A stretch of DNA of 64,000 nt, taken from assembly GCA_964017145.1 (NCBI GenBank), contig OZ024846.1, positions 2,666,001 to 2,730,000 on the forward strand, written 5' to 3'. The DNA comes from Agrocybe praecox (taxonomy: Eukaryota > Basidiomycota > Agaricomycetes > Agaricales > Agrocybaceae). The position numbers and the translations under genes are program-made. Positions 13,631 to 26,512 of this stretch are shown here, piece by piece (the first letter of the stretch is position 1; every line of letters begins with the position of its first letter). Under the pieces are notes generated by a model. It was not told the DNA's origin, did no database searches, and saw only the letters and a list, made by a program, of their open reading frames with translations.

Positions 13631-14850
13631 ATGACTACCACTACTAGTTTGCACCGAAACGTTACTGTTGATCATACCTCTGGTTCTTCGCTTGATTTTA
13701 GTTTCCAGCCAGCAGAGTGTGAGGATTTGGGATGGAGTACGGCTGCTCGCAGCTCGAGCTCTCAGGGGAGTAGCTATAGGAACTGTACTGTGGGCGAATC
13801 GAGTTCTGTGCCTAGTGCCAGACTCAACTTTACGGGTGCGCCCTTTCTTCGTGGATAGTGTTGGAACTGATTTAATGATTGTTCTTAGGTGTGGCGGTAT
13901 ATTACCTCTCGCCTTATATCATGAACGAATCTATCCAGCTGTCGGTGGATGGGCTGCCGATGGATGAAATTGGCCTTTCTCCATTAACGAAATCATCGAA
14001 TTCTTCCAGTAGCGACGTATTCTGGAAGCAGGTGGATTTGACGGATGGGGAGCATGTGTTGGATGTTAGACCTGCTGCTGGATCGAGGTCGCTCAATTTG
14101 GGATCTGTCATGTGCGTCTTTCTTTCTTTCGTTGAACGTCTCGATCACCGACTATTATTCAGAATAACACAACTTGTAACAAATGGCACTTCTACGAGTG
14201 GGACTTCTGGCGATACGGCGAACGTGACCTCGAATCCATCATTGATCGACCCCACGGTCGGAGGGGCGGCCGCACCCACCGACAAGTTCGCAATCGGCTT
14301 CGGGTCCGCATTCGCAGGTATTACGCTCTTAATCCTCCTTGCGATCGCGTTTGTCCTTGGACGGCGGAGGCGCGAGTGGCGCAGTGTGTATGGGAGGAGA
14401 ACGCCGGTGCCCCCGATACATTCCCTGCGGACTCATGGTCAAGGAACGACTGCACCGGGGCTGGAGACGCACGGTTCGGAAATGGGACTGGGGCAGCATT
14501 ATTATCCTCCGCCGTCGGTGTATGTCACAACGATGGAGGATGATAAGATTGGGGAGGCTACGCCTCCCAGGTCGCCGGTGCGTAGTGTGGCTCATGGGGA
14601 GTTCACTGCGACTTTTGAGTTTGATAGGGAACGGGGGAGGGAGAGAGATTTGAGAGATAGGCAAGGGGGATATAGAGCTCCGTCATCGACGACTACGAGT
14701 CCGAACCTCCCGCCGCCTTCGCAGAGTGAGGTACCGGCGTATGTGCGTTCGGTGGTTTCGAGGGATACGATGTCGACGATGTCGATGAATACGAATACGA
14801 CGATGCATACCAAGTTGGAGCCTGTTAGAAGGCCTACGCCACAGTACTAG
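13631..14850 (+). CDS. single-pass membrane protein with carbohydrate-binding-like ectodomain
   Basis: Three exons: 13631-13835, 13889-14111, 14163-14850; 371 aa. The N-terminal ~140 residues begin NVTVDHTSG and continue through ITF/LNFTGVAVYYLSP and QLSVDG to DVFWKQVDLTDGEHVLDV. In my memory this pattern belongs to basidiomycete membrane proteins with a jelly-roll, galactose-binding-like ectodomain. A Ser/Thr/Asn linker with potential N-glycosylation sites leads to one helix (IGFGSAFAGITLLILLAIAF), then basic GRRRREWR and a disordered tail ending ...YVRSVVSRDTMS. There is no obvious N-terminal signal peptide, so either an upstream exon is missing or export is unconventional. A role in surface sensing or adhesion is inference. 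Confidence 0.75.
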
Positions 14851-14859
14851 TTCCTTCGT

Positions 14860-15780
14860 TATTATTCTCTTTTGTCGTTGCTTTCTTATTCTTTACAACT
14901 ATGGCACACTCATTTTTGCATCTTTGCTCGTTAGTTGTTACGTTATCCTCATGTAATTTGTGTACTCGTCTATTTTTTCTTTCTAACCTGCTTGGATATC
15001 TGTTATTTGTGGTTAGTACCTATGAATATGTCTACAGAACTCAATATTCAATATTAAAACCTTCTTTCTATCAAGAGATTCTTTCTTCAATCAAAGTTAT
15101 ATTTTCAGTGGATTTGAATTACACAAAATGGAAATGTCAAGAATCAATGGGATTTGAGCATAAATATATTTTTGTGGCTAATGCATGGCTACCAGACTGT
15201 TGTAACTTATCTACCAAATACATTGATTCTCTGCCAAAAGGATTGGAGAAACTCAAAATTGCACCTGCAACCGCAGAAAAAGAAATTATAAATGAAAAAG
15301 GAACTCCTACACGAATTCATAATTTATAAACCACAAATCGAGTTATGAGTATTATGTTTGTATGATCCTGGGAGATTGTAACAAATTTTTCCAGCGGAGC
15401 CTTCCATGCGTAGACCATAAATGTAGACAATTCGCAAGTCGGTGGATAATAGATGTAAATTGCCAGTTGGCAACTGCTCGAGTTGGTAGAGAATTTAACC
15501 ATTTAAGTAGGGAATTTGACCTAGTTTTGAGTCTTGACCGAGTTAGTAGACAATCACTACTAGCTTATATATATCGAGAGCGTCTTCTGTACAATCTGGC
15601 AGCCACACTAGTAATGAATCCAATGGTAAGCATACTCGGGGCATTTTCCAAGTTGGGACGCGACGCGTCTTAAGTTACGCGACTTTGTCACGTTCTAACC
15701 TGCCCTAAGTTTCCGTTGTCGCGTTCAGTTCTGAAATCCTACTCTTGAGCTTGATTTTTGACACTATCACCAAATTTTGT
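14860..15780. other. AT-rich intergenic stretch
   Basis: No supported gene. A 142-codon ATG frame at 14901-15329 is AT-driven, has no domain and sits in the probable 3' region of the preceding gene. The final part contains the leader of the BRCT gene. Confidence 0.4.
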
Positions 15781-15787
15781 TCCTGAT

Positions 15788-18700
15788 ATGCGGAGGCGAG
15801 GTAACAAATCTACAAAGGTACGTTTCATCGACTATATATATTAAGTTTGCTCAGTATTTTGTTGCAGGTGCCCAATGTCAAGCTTCGCCCGGCGGAAAAA
15901 GGTGCATACGCGCGTGTCGTCGAAGAGAGTTGTTGGGCGCAGGAGACACAGCCGGATAGCGACGACAGAGCGACTATCGACCCTTGCCCTCGGCCGTTGA
16001 AGGATGTGTGTATTTGTGCGACTGGTGTTCAGGATAAGGTGTGTTGATATCTAGAGACTTTGGGTATTGGGATTGTGGAATTGAAAGACGCGTTTTTATG
16101 CAGCCTACGCTGTTCAAGCAAGCGGTCGAGCTGGGCGCGACGTGTACGCCTGCGTTTACAGATCGAGTTACCCACCTCGTCGCGGTTGATCATGGGGGAG
16201 CGAAATATGGGGTCAGTCTGCACTTTTTTACATTTCTTTCTCGCGTCTACTTATTGACCTTGTGTTTGTCTATCAACAGTGTGCGCTTGAACGCAAGATT
16301 CCCATCGTCAAGCCCTCGTGGATAACAGAGAACTACCAGATATGGCTTAAAGGCGACGATTTTGACTTTGACGAGGTGTGTGCTACATGAGATAGTTCTA
16401 CTTTTTCTCATAATTTACCCAGAGCGTCCAAAAACACCGCCTCCCCATCTTCTCCGGCGTCGTAGTCTGTCCATCCGGAATATCCGACATAACGACCCGC
16501 ACACGGATTAGCAAGCTCGTCAGCCTGCACCAAGGGCAATACTTGAAGAACCTCGAGCGCCCGGTGCGCGTGACGCATCTCCTGTGCGCGGGCGACGAGG
16601 AGACGGACAAGATGCGGTATGCGGACAAGTTCAATGAGAGGGGGGAGGCACGGATACATCTTGTGTGGGAGGAGTGGTTTTGGGATTCGTTGGAGTTTGG
16701 GGGACGCTTTGAGGAGGGGAGGTATGAGGTTCGGAGGCCGAGACCGGGGAGGAAGAGTTTGCCTGGTTGTGAGTTCAGCTTGTTTTCTTTCTTTCTTCTT
16801 TGTATTATCCACTCACGCGTATCTATAGTAGGGAGTAGTAGCAGTCCATCGGCGCCACCACCGTCCTCGGAGGTGCCTTCCCTGCATGATGAGTGTCCTT
16901 CGGGCTCTGATAGTCCGTGTGTCCCGCGAAAACCACATCTGTCGCAGAAGGGAAAGGAAAAAGACAACCTCAACGTGGATGAAGCAGCAGAAGACGAGCC
17001 TGCATTCGTTCACGTTCTCCCAGCAGTGACGCTGCAGCTGTGGGGGAGCCTTTTGCAGAGGAGGGGATATGAGGTGGCAGACGGGGAGGTTATTCTGAGT
17101 CCTTCGAAGGCGAAGGCGAATAAAGACGCAGCGATGGATGTGGACGGTGTGGAACACTCACCACCACACCCACCATTACGACACAGGGAATCTGCTGTTG
17201 CGAACGAGGAGATGCTCTTCGGAGCAGCAAGGAGTGTCATCTCTTCGTTCAGGAGGGTTAATTCGTTCATGCCTGTGGTGTCGAGCAAAGGCAAGGGCAA
17301 AGAAACGACTGGGCCGTTTAGGAGGAGTGCGACTGCGACTGCGGTGGTGTTTGGTGCTTCTGCCTCTGCCTCTGGTGTCGGGTTGAGCGATGGAGTACCA
17401 GGGAATCCAAACACAAATGGGAATGGTACCGGAAGCGCAAACGCAATCGCTGGTCCCTCGACTACAACCCCACCGCCCACCCCAATTTTCGTAGGTATGA
17501 AAATCCGAGCATTGGGCGAAGCTAAAGGGCCTACTGTGCGTACTGCGGTTGAGCAGCATGGAGGGACGTGGGTCATCGATGAGGATGGGTCGGATGAGGT
17601 GGATTATATTGTTGTTAGGCTTGTCAGGTGTGTTCTATTTATTTTTTTCTTGCATCGAGATGAGACGAAACTAAGTATTTATTTATTCATCAATTCTGCA
17701 GTGGCAGCAAATTCTACCGCGCAGAAGAAGACGAGCGTTTGAAGAGGAAATACCGCACCGAGTGTTGGTTGGAGCAGTGTATTTACGCGGATAGGATATG
17801 TGCACCCGAGGAGCAGATATCAAGTGTGCCACTGGGGATTGAGATTCCTGTTCTTGGTTAGTTTTTTTTTTCTTTCTCCTTTTCCTTCTTTTCTTCCTCC
17901 GTGGAAAATTCCTCAGGTTTTTGGTTTTTGATGCTTACTGTGACTTCCTTGCAGGCGCAGAGAGAATAGTCGTGGCCATCTCAGGCTTTGACCAGTCTGA
18001 AGCTTGTGGGTTGAAGAGGTTGTTTCGTGCTCTTGGTATGTCCGCTTTTATACCCCCCATCATTCAAATAAAAGTGCAATACAACAAAACAATATCTAAC
18101 ACCACCCCTCTTTCCTTGCAGGCATCACGTTTGCAGCTACGTTCTCCCGAAAGTCGACACATCTTCTATGTCCATCCGGAACAGGCCAGAAATTCGACAA
18201 GGCGCGCGAATGGGGCATCCCGGTCGTTGGTCGGGAGTGGTTGGTTGAAATGGCTAAGTCGGGGGATATACCGGATGTGAGGAGTTTTCTGGTTGAGGGG
18301 TCAATTATGTCCCTTGTTGAGATGGATGTTGATATGCATATGGAGGGGGATGGTGATGGGAGGAAGGATGGTGATGGGAAAGGGAAGGGAAAGGGAAAAG
18401 CGGTTGATTGGGATGGGGAGCGTGTTAATATTACTGGTGTAGTTGACGACGGCGACGCTATGAATGTGCAGATGGAGAGTAACCTTTTGGATATCACTAA
18501 CGGTGGGTCTATTTTCTTTTCTTTCTTACGTCCGTTTTTCATTGAATTTATTTTTTACTTTCTTTCTTAGACATCGCTCATCATCAACATGCTTCGCTCA
18601 AAAATTCTAGAAAATTACAAACCCTCGAACGTGGAGATACTATCATTGTGTTGGATACAAGACCACCACTACCTGTGCCTGTGCCTGGGGGTGCTAAATC

Positions 18701-19870
18701 GTTTGGGGCTCCGCACCTCCTGCAAGTCTCCTCGTCTTCTATCAACGTCTCTTCGTCCTCCATCAACGTCTCCTCGTCCTCGGTGGCGTCGTTAGGTGCT
18801 GAAGTTACCAGTCCCGCTGGCATACCTCACCAACAAGAGTCATTTACGTATTCGTCCTCCCGTCAAGTCGAGTCAGCGCTCAACCCCAGTGCACCTGAGT
18901 CTCAGTCGCACTTGAACTCAAACTCGAATTTGAAGCTCCAGCGACAGACGATGTCTTCGATGCGTGACGTCAGGCATGGACCAATGCAAGGCGAACGCAT
19001 CCCCTCGTCCGCGTCGCCATCGCCTATGAAGATCCACATGCCGATGCAGAGGACGAACAGCCGGGGGTCGGTGTCGCCTGTCAAGATTGATATGGAGGCG
19101 GCGAGGGCGCTGCAGGATAGTATTGCGTCTCTTTTGGGGAAGAGGCCTGCTAATGGTGAGGAGGGTGAGGGTGATGCGCCTGGGCTTGCAGGGGATCTGG
19201 GAGTTCCTGCGGTCCTTGGAGCTGGAGGGGAAGCTAGGCTCGGTGGTGGTGCGAGGAGGACGAGGCCGAAGAGGTCGAAGGTTTGTTTTTCTTATGCTGT
19301 TTTATAGTTCGTACCTCTCCTTTTTGCTTACGATGACATTTTTGTATATTTTAGGTCTCGTCGAGGCAGGTCTCGGAAGCTGATCTGAGAGCTGCTGCCG
19401 CTGCTGCTTTGGAAGCTGATCTGGATCTGGACGTCCCATCTTCACCTTCTACTGCTCGTGGCTCGGCGAAGGCGAGACGAACAAGGCCGTCTCGTGGTGC
19501 GACTCGTACAAGGAGTACGACGGGCTCGACTTCAGCTGGGTCGTTTAATGGTGATTTAGGGGGTAATGGGGCATATGCTGCTACTGGAGGTTGTGCTAGT
19601 GACCAAGGAAAGTCTCAACAGCACAACTCGCAAGACGAAGCGGCTTCCTTCATTAGCGTCCGTGTGACGTACGAAGATCCTACGCAGAGGGAGGAGAAGG
19701 AGAAGCTTATGGAGATGTTGTTGAATAACCAAAGTCAGGGTACTGTGCTTATGCTTGGTGCGGGTGTGGGGGATGATGTCTCGGTGGTTTCGTCTGTGTC
19801 TGTAACGAGAGCCACGCCGAATTTGAATCGAAGACCTAGGAGGACGAGTTCGCGGATCGCTCATGGGTGA
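15788..19870 (+). CDS. four-BRCT replication/checkpoint scaffold (Dpb11/TopBP1/Rad4-like)
   Basis: Nuclear scaffold that links CDK-phosphorylated replication factors and ATR-type checkpoint signalling. Eleven exons: 15788-15817, 15868-16038, 16104-16211, 16280-16375, 16423-16768, 16829-17627, 17702-17856, 17955-18035, 18122-18502, 18571-19280, 19355-19870; 1130 aa, all phases consistent. BRCT1 is about residues 50-135 (PLKDVCICATG ... PSWITENY), BRCT2 about 140-245 (IFSGVVVCPSGI ... VWEEWFWDS), BRCT3 about 470-565 (GMKIRALGE ... ECWLEQCIYADR), BRCT4 about 569-665 (IVVAISGFD ... GREWLVEMAKSG). The paired arrangement with a long linker is that of fungal Dpb11/Rad4. The C-terminal ~460 residues are disordered and Ser-rich, with basic RRTRPKRSK as a likely nuclear signal. 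Part of BRCT4 and the tail are duplicated as a pseudogene at 36 kb. Confidence 0.88.
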
Positions 19871-19879
19871 TGCATATGG

Positions 19880-20640
19880 CATTGTGATATCCAGCGTAGG
19901 GAGCGTTGTGGGTTGTATTGTGTACTTTTCTTTCTTTCCTCACTTTCCTTACCCTCATTGGTTTTCCTCTTCTTATTTTTTCTCCTTTATCGTGGATCTA
20001 GTTGGTTCTTTCATGCTGACGTTTATGTTTTCCTGTATGTTGTTTATACTATCTTATGTTTCTATCTACTTTTGTGATGAATGTACATGATCTCTTTCGC
20101 GTATTACGGTGGAGGTGCAGTACTTGTTTGACAAGTAATTGGAGGACTTGAAGCTTGAGCTTGAAGCTTGAAGGCCCAGATTTCCGGTCCCGACTCGGAG
20201 GAGGGATGACGACGCGTGGATTTTCGTCGCGTCGCTTGTATTATATTCTGTGGTAATTACTTAGTACCTAGCCAGGTCTCGAATAATTCAAAGGATATTT
20301 ATTCGACCCTCTTGAGGTCTATGCGCTATTCCGACAGGTACCAGGTGAGCTTTGGCAATTCCCTCATAGATATGTGAATTATTTTATTTAGTATTTCGTC
20401 CATGGAACATGCTGCAATTAGGTGTAGTATGTCTATTTTGTTGGCTAATCAAAATTAGTCAAAACCTGTGTGTCACCAGCGCTTACCGGCACGTTAGCAT
20501 CCAGATTGCGTCAGAAGAAGACGAAACTGGCTCTGTTTGTATTCAAATCTACCTAAGGTAAGCCCTATATATCCGTTTAAATGGAAGGGCCTTCGTTTAA
20601 GCAAATTAGAGGGGGTTACTGCGAGCAAAACATGACTTGT
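19880..20640. other. intergenic stretch without a supported gene
   Basis: Contains a small GCTTGAA-type repeat around 20148-20172, T-rich sequence after the BRCT gene, and the leader of the broken UstYa-like gene. No coding signal was found. Confidence 0.4.
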
Positions 20641-20645
20641 CTCTA

Positions 20646-21232
20646 ATGAGACTCAGCCTCCTCCTTCTCGGTTTGCCTGTCGGCACCAAGGTGGTCACTA
20701 TCTCCTGGTTCAAGATGCAAGTTTCTTCTCTCGACAAAGAATACAGTCAGTAATATTCAGTTATTACTCCAAAATGCTTTACTCATAGAAAATACATTGT
20801 AGGCTACGTCGGAGATGACTATCCTGAGACTTGGCTCATACTCCGAAAGTCCGTCCTGCAAATAGACAATTCACATCATTCAGCCTCCACAAGGAGGTCG
20901 GTATAGCTGAGTGGGGCGCGTTAGCGCCAGAGATAGCTGTCGTTCCACATGGGTCCCCATAGCAGCCGCTCACGGTTGCGATGTTGCACCAGTTCAAATG
21001 CCTGGATGTCATTCGTGATGAGATGGTGCGCGATCGAGGCGCGGGTTACACCGGTCCCAATGCCCTTGGCAAGCACCGCCTTAATTGGATAAGGCACATT
21101 ATTATGTGCCATAGAGATCTCGACCTTAAAGAGCTCCAGTCTGCGTCTCACAAGAATCCGATTAATTGGCGAGGAAGGGTATATGAGTGCAAGGATTGGG
21201 AAGCTGTGTTCGATGCGGTGACGTTGAACTAG
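20646..21232 (+). pseudogene. UstYa-like (DUF3328) oxidase gene, broken
   Basis: Proteins of this family catalyse oxidative steps, best known in fungal ribosomal-peptide cyclisation, and normally carry a membrane anchor and two histidine motifs. Here ATG 20646 opens a hydrophobic leader (MRLSLLLLGLPVG). An intron at about 20744-20802 joins to YVGDDYP, the conserved entry to the domain. Downstream pieces AEWGALAPE, LHQFKCLDVIR, GKHRLNWIRHIIMC and the tail NWRGRVYECKDWEAVF match the family order. The reading frame is lost by a one-base shift near 20876-20890, and an in-frame TAG lies at about 20961. Both histidine motifs are also altered (HQFKC, HRLNW). I infer a dead copy; no precursor-peptide gene is visible nearby. 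Confidence 0.72.
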
Positions 21233-21518
21233 AATGAGCATCGTGAATCGCAGTTGAAAGTGTCGGATACTGTTGGTTTATTCATACAAGATGTACAAGT
21301 CTCAGTCTATAATCTCCTTTTTCATGTTGAACAGTGAATATAAAATTCGGGTTAGAAAGCGACAAGAAAGCGATGCACATCAGTATAAGAATTTAACGGC
21401 ACGTGACTTTTCTATTTATTCTTTCGGAACGGAACAACACTCGTTAACATCGTACCATCGTCATCAACATCTGAGTCGGAAAACGTCTTTCACGAAAGAA
21501 ACTTATGCGTTTGCGCAC

Positions 21519-23004
21519 ATGGAAAATTCAGAAACCAATGTTTCAAGGCCGGTATCTATAACCAAGGGTATGTATTTAACTGCTACGTGATTTCCACAGA
21601 ATTTCATTTGAATTTCACTGGAACTTCCGCAGATCTCTATGAACAGTTGGTTCATTACTTCAAATATGCATCTTCAGCATACACCGTCTTTTGTCCCAGA
21701 CCAAATGGAAATCATTTGGTCATGCCCGTCAGGATTGGACTCTGAATTGAAATTTGAACAGATAAACTCACGCTTTGTCCCAGTTATTGAATCCTATCAC
21801 GGACGTACAGGGTTTCATTGCTCGGGACGATCATCGGAAGGAAATAATTGTCTCTCTCAGAGGAAGGTCAGGCTTTCATGAGTCCTATTTCTCATTGACG
21901 ATAATTAATGCCAGGTTAAACGCTTATTAGTGCGTCTATCGTCGATATTCTTATGGACGCTCAAGTCGTCCAGGTTCCATTCATCTCTCCTGGAGTAAAA
22001 CTACCATGTAGTATCTTTATCACACTCAGCCACTTTGAACGCTCACGATTCATCTGACCTTGTTATAGCTGGGCTTCGCGTACATAGCGGGTTTCTGATA
22101 TCGTGAGGATACCTGCATTCCTTCATCTGGAAATGAACCAAGAAAATTGACTCCTCCTTCGTTCTGACATAGATGGGACTCTCTTGCAGTACAAGTGATC
22201 AGTGTCGTAGGCAAGCAGCTGAGGCAACATGAAGGGTACGCGATCGTAACCACCGGTCATTCTCTTGGTGGATCTCTTGCCCTCCTCGCGGCTGTAACTT
22301 TACAGCAGAATTACAAAAACAGGTACTCGCTCATGTAATTTGTGCAGAGAATTGGCTCATTTACTTCATATTCTCCTTTTAGTCCAATAAGGACGTATTC
22401 CTACGGTGCACCTCGAACTGGAGTAAGTCATATTTTCTGTGAGCGTGACCTTATTTCAATTGAAATGGGCTATCCTAGAATAAAATATTCTCCGATTATG
22501 TGAACGCCACGTTTGGAGAAAATGCGCATCGAGGTATGTGTTACTTTGACGTGATCCTTTTTGTTCTGGCTCATTTCCTTTGTATTTTGGAAGTCGTCCA
22601 CGGAGATGATGGGTACGCAGCTCAAGCCCTTGTAAGTTGATACTCTCGTACCTAACAAGGGCCACTTGATAGGGTACCAACGATGATACCAAGGCAACTT
22701 GGCTACCATCATCATGGTAAGAAGTTGACTTTACCTCTGAATTTGTTCACGGATTTATGAAATGAATTCTCTCTACTATAGGAGTCGAATATTGGCAGTA
22801 CACTCATCCCATAAGCGAAGACACGACAGCCAGATGTGATGCTAATGGTGAAGACCCCACTTGTTCGGCGTCAATAAGGCCTTCCCGAGGCGTGACCTGG
22901 GCGCATACAAACGTATAGTCTATCCTCAATTGTCACTTCATCATTTTCCCTCATTCTCTCTTTAGTATTTTGGGATCGTGTCTACCACCCCATTTTGTTT
23001 CTGA
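21519..23004 (+). CDS. class 3 (alpha/beta-hydrolase) lipase
   Basis: Fungal triacylglycerol lipase or feruloyl-esterase-like hydrolase. Twelve short exons: 21519-21567, 21633-21727, 21784-21866, 21931-22007, 22069-22102, 22173-22322, 22383-22422, 22479-22533, 22594-22612, 22673-22716, 22782-22912, 22966-23004; 271 aa, all phases agree. The domain starts at DLYEQLVHYFKYASSAY, then FIARDDHRKEIIVSLRG (oxyanion side) and the nucleophile elbow GHSLGGSLA (Ser143). HGDDGVPTMIP supplies the likely Asp200, and GYHHHGVEYWQ the His214/215. Cysteines near the end (RCDANGEDPTC) fit the usual disulfide. Family members are normally secreted, yet no signal peptide is seen after ATG 21519; an upstream exon may be missing or the copy may be intracellular. 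It lies just after the broken UstYa-like gene. Confidence 0.85.
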
Positions 23005-23433
23005 AGAAACCGTTTCTCTGTCCCATTATCAGAAAAGAGGGATCGCGGTGTCAAACACTGGCAAGTGTGGCCCGGTTCTGGAGCTTTTTTTATTTTTATT
23101 TTTTTACAAGGAAATGTCGCATAACTGTGTAAAAGCTACTTGGAATAACTACTTTTAAGGCAAATTCGCGTGTTGTGGCATTTTTTTTTTGAATATATGC
23201 GATGGGGCACTCCCTCCAAAGTTCAACGTTCAATCCCCTGGGCTTGCCCTGGGCCCCGCCCGGATGGCATGCTCGGACTCGGCCGATCCCGGTAAGCGGT
23301 AAAAACTGGTCCCGGACGCAAATGCCTTTTGCTCTTGACTTACACCACAGTACTTCATACTATCTTCAGAATCATAGCTAACAACTGCTTTCCATAATCC
23401 TCTCTTTTTTCTCTAATTCTTCGGTTTAGCATC

Positions 23434-25092
23434 ATGGGCAAAAATGTTGGCCCTCTGGTGGATGAAAAAAATCCCTTATACTGCCCAGCAATCCCGGCGG
23501 CTGCCTATCTGAAGTCGCTTCGAAACAGAATGCAGGGCATCTGGAACCGTGAGGCGGAAGCTTTGGATATCTCTCATTCCTTCTCGATTGGCTTGAATCA
23601 ACTCTCCAATGAGGATGTCATAAACTCTGACGCCGGAGACAGGACGATTGGTTCCGATTGGATTTTGGGAGACTATTTTTCGTCTGGGAAGGGATGGTTC
23701 TCTAGTCCATCTCCTGGCCCGGAAGAGTTACCACCTTATTCTCCTATTGCTCATGCGCGCACTATCAAGACGCAGACTCACGTTACGGACAAAACTGCTG
23801 TCGGTGGAGACTCGAAGAAGGATGCCCTCAAGCGGAAGAATAACTTCAGCGACTTCGGTGCTCCTCCAAAGTATGCGCGCTCTGCGCAATCCTTCCATGA
23901 AAGCTCTTTCGACCTCGAGGTGCGACGAGAGACTCTGGACTTTGATCTAGCGGGAACGTCGCCTCCAGCTGGGAAAGGGATGGACTTTGTCCTTCCTGCG
24001 TTCTCGTCAGACGACACAATTGCTTTGATTGCTCAGCTCGATGCTACTATGCCAGGAATACGTCTCAAAGATCGCCTTTTGAGCTTGGAGAACCGAACTC
24101 CTCAGGATCTCATGGACTATCTGGCTGAGCACGGTATTTTCTTGGTTCTTGTGCGCATACATCCCTGATTTACACGGGATCTAGGCTATATCAACCAACG
24201 CACTCTTCAAATTTTCCGCCACTCATCAGTAATACGCATTATTTTTGCTCCATCTATGTTCGATGAGAACGGTCTTAACCTCCTTGGAGGTGACATATAC
24301 TCTGGTTCGTGCGCCCAGAAAGTATCTCGATGCTCGCTGATTGCAGATTTGAAGTCTTTAACAAATACGAAAACTTCCGCTCTCTTTTTGAACTCTCGTT
24401 TGCCGGCATACCGATCAGGCACTCAGATCTCTTGCACATACATCATTTGCCCTGCCTCTCTATCTTGAATTTGAACGAAACTGGTATCGGAAACGAAGGG
24501 TTCGTGGATGACTTTCCATGAACACAACCCATAATTAACGAAACGGACCTCAGAGTGTTCCTTCTGGTATCTTTGAAAAGTACCCTTACCAGACTTTCAC
24601 TGGCGATGAACCCCGATATAAACAACGATGCTGTACCTGCTATAATCGTTCTAGACAGACTCTGCTTTCTCTCTATCCTCGACACTGGCATTGATATGGT
24701 AGGCTTACGTCGTCTCGCGCGACACATGGACACAAGCGAACAAGTGATGGATATCGAAATTCCATTCACATGCGAAGTCTACGTCGATGGTAAGCTCAAT
24801 GATATTTATTCCAAAGATTTTTGGTTCAATTGATCTCGCAGATATAAAATCCCAATATCTTGTTAACATTCAGCCGCCGCTCATCAATAATCCTAACCTC
24901 TGTGGGCAACTGACTTCTTCCGCACTGCAACGTAACCTTGAGGCCCACGCTGCTTGCAATCCCTCTATCATCGCTTCTGGGACACGTGCTGAAATGCTCA
25001 AACGTCTTTCTGACATCTTGACGACTCGGAGGCTCGATATGCTCGTCATGAGTATGTTGGAAGGGAATGAAATTAGCTTCAGGAAAGGCTGA
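23434..25092 (+). CDS. leucine-rich-repeat-like (RNI-fold) protein of unknown function
   Basis: Five exons proposed: 23434-24133, 24185-24308, 24347-24499, 24554-24789, 24842-25092; 487 aa. The N-terminal ~235 residues are polar, with a [11 protein letters not shown] basic patch, and unlike any domain I know. From about 235 on, Leu-rich segments recur ([77 protein letters not shown]) in the manner of degenerate LRRs. The C-terminus has a SAP-like helix [14 protein letters not shown]. The third intron-exon step uses a short 38-nt intron (24309-24346), so a frameshift there is the alternative. Similar architectures occur in basidiomycete hypothetical proteins; the function is unknown. Confidence 0.65.
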
Positions 25093-25099
25093 TATGTTC

Positions 25100-25700
25100 C
25101 TTGATCTTGGATCTCTGCTCTTTGTCTTTGCCTTCACCTGCAGATTCCGCTTGTATGTTCGCCAGCACCTTACTCCTTCCAAGTTAATATACTCTATATC
25201 ATCTTATAATTCTGTCTGTTGTCATTCGTCGTCATTTTTTTTCTCGTGTACAGTTGTATGCTAAAGCTTAAAGATCAATCAGTGTATATATTCTTTAAAC
25301 GATTATCGGTATTTCTTAAGGAAGAGTGGGGCTCTGAGAATGTTATCTTTACTGCTATAGGGTAAACTTTCCTATTTTTTGTGTTACTTGAAACCACCCA
25401 GTCGTTCTTTGTTGACGCAGAGAAGATAAAAATAGGTAATATGGATGTCAATATCTGGTCTAATGAATGGTAAGATATGTGACCTTTATATTTACCGAAA
25501 AGGAAGGACGTTCCGGCGGTCCCATGGCGCGTCTTGGGCAAGTACCTTCATAGAAGCATGCACAATACTTACCGCTCGACCTGCAATGCGTATAATATCT
25601 CACTTATATACGAGCGACTATATACGAACAAGTCGCACTTCAGCAGCCTCACACGTCTAAAAACATAGAAACTTTATTCAGTGCCGAGAGAACGTACTAC
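25100..25700. other. intergenic stretch between convergent genes
   Basis: AT-rich 3' flanking sequence of the LRR-like gene and of the minus-strand GST gene. No coding signal. Confidence 0.4.
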
Positions 25701-25707
25701 TCTATCT

Positions 25708-26512
25708 TTACACTATGGCTGTAAACGCATCGAACTCCTTTAATATACTTTCCCATCTCCCTCCGTGCCATGATGATATGTCTCTCCACTGCTGACTCTC
25801 TTCACCGAACGAAAGTCGCATCCAAAGAACGAAGCTCGCGACAACGATATCCCCCCATGAGATGGATTGACCCAATATGAAGGGACCAGTCCCTTCCGCT
25901 TTAGCATAGTAATTGTCAATTTTTCCAAGTGCGGTGCGCAAATTTTCCCACTCTCTCACAGCGTCTTCTCCTTTGGGTTCCAGATCCTCCAAACGCTTCC
26001 CGAATTGCATCTCTTTTGTTTTTCGGTAGTACTTTTGGTCTCTGAGACTGAGCTTGTTAATAACGGGAATCGTAATAAACTGCCACAGCGAGTCGAGTGC
26101 AGTCATGAATTGATCGTCGAAGGCAGCCTGCAAGCCTGTCGAGTCCGCAGGAAAGATTGGCGGCGTGTCAGGGTACGTTTTATCCAGATACTGTGCGATA
26201 AGAAATGAATCGGCAAGGTATGTGCCGGTTGATGGATCGTGAATTGCCGGAAGGGTATAGAAGTCCGTTCCGTCAGGCTTTTTTCCAGTTGGCTTGACTC
26301 CGAGTTTCTTGAGATGTGGTTCGATGTCCTCCGATTCTAGCCATTCTGTCTTGTACGGTATATTCTTGTAGTTCAGAGAGAACCTGTTGTATTTATTAGA
26401 ATGAGGTAATTAAATTGATATTTATAATTTTAACTAACCTCGTCTTCCAGGTATTTGATGACAGCGCTTTACTCGGAAGGGCAGTATCGATGTCATAAAA
26501 GGTGATAGTCAT
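25708..26512 (-). CDS. glutathione S-transferase, etherase-like, copy A
   Basis: Two exons on the minus strand, 26512-26439 and 26383-25708; 249 aa. The N-terminal thioredoxin-fold half reads MTITFYDIDTALPSKALSSN, then the intron after KTR, FSLNYKNIPYKTEW, and TLPAIHDPSTGTYLADSFLI, where the LPAI...ADSF part is the glutathione-binding region. The C-terminal helical half has GPFILGQSISWGDIVVASF, the family's typical second-domain signature. This pattern fits the fungal GST group related to bacterial beta-etherases, used in detoxification or in handling lignin-derived aromatics. The intron phase and exon sizes (74 and 676 nt) are identical to copy B at 27.7 kb, so the two arose by duplication. 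Cytosolic; substrate unknown. Confidence 0.85.

Noticed and set aside
14901..15329. 142-codon ATG frame after the second membrane-protein gene
   Set aside because: AT-driven composition, no domain, located in a likely 3' UTR.
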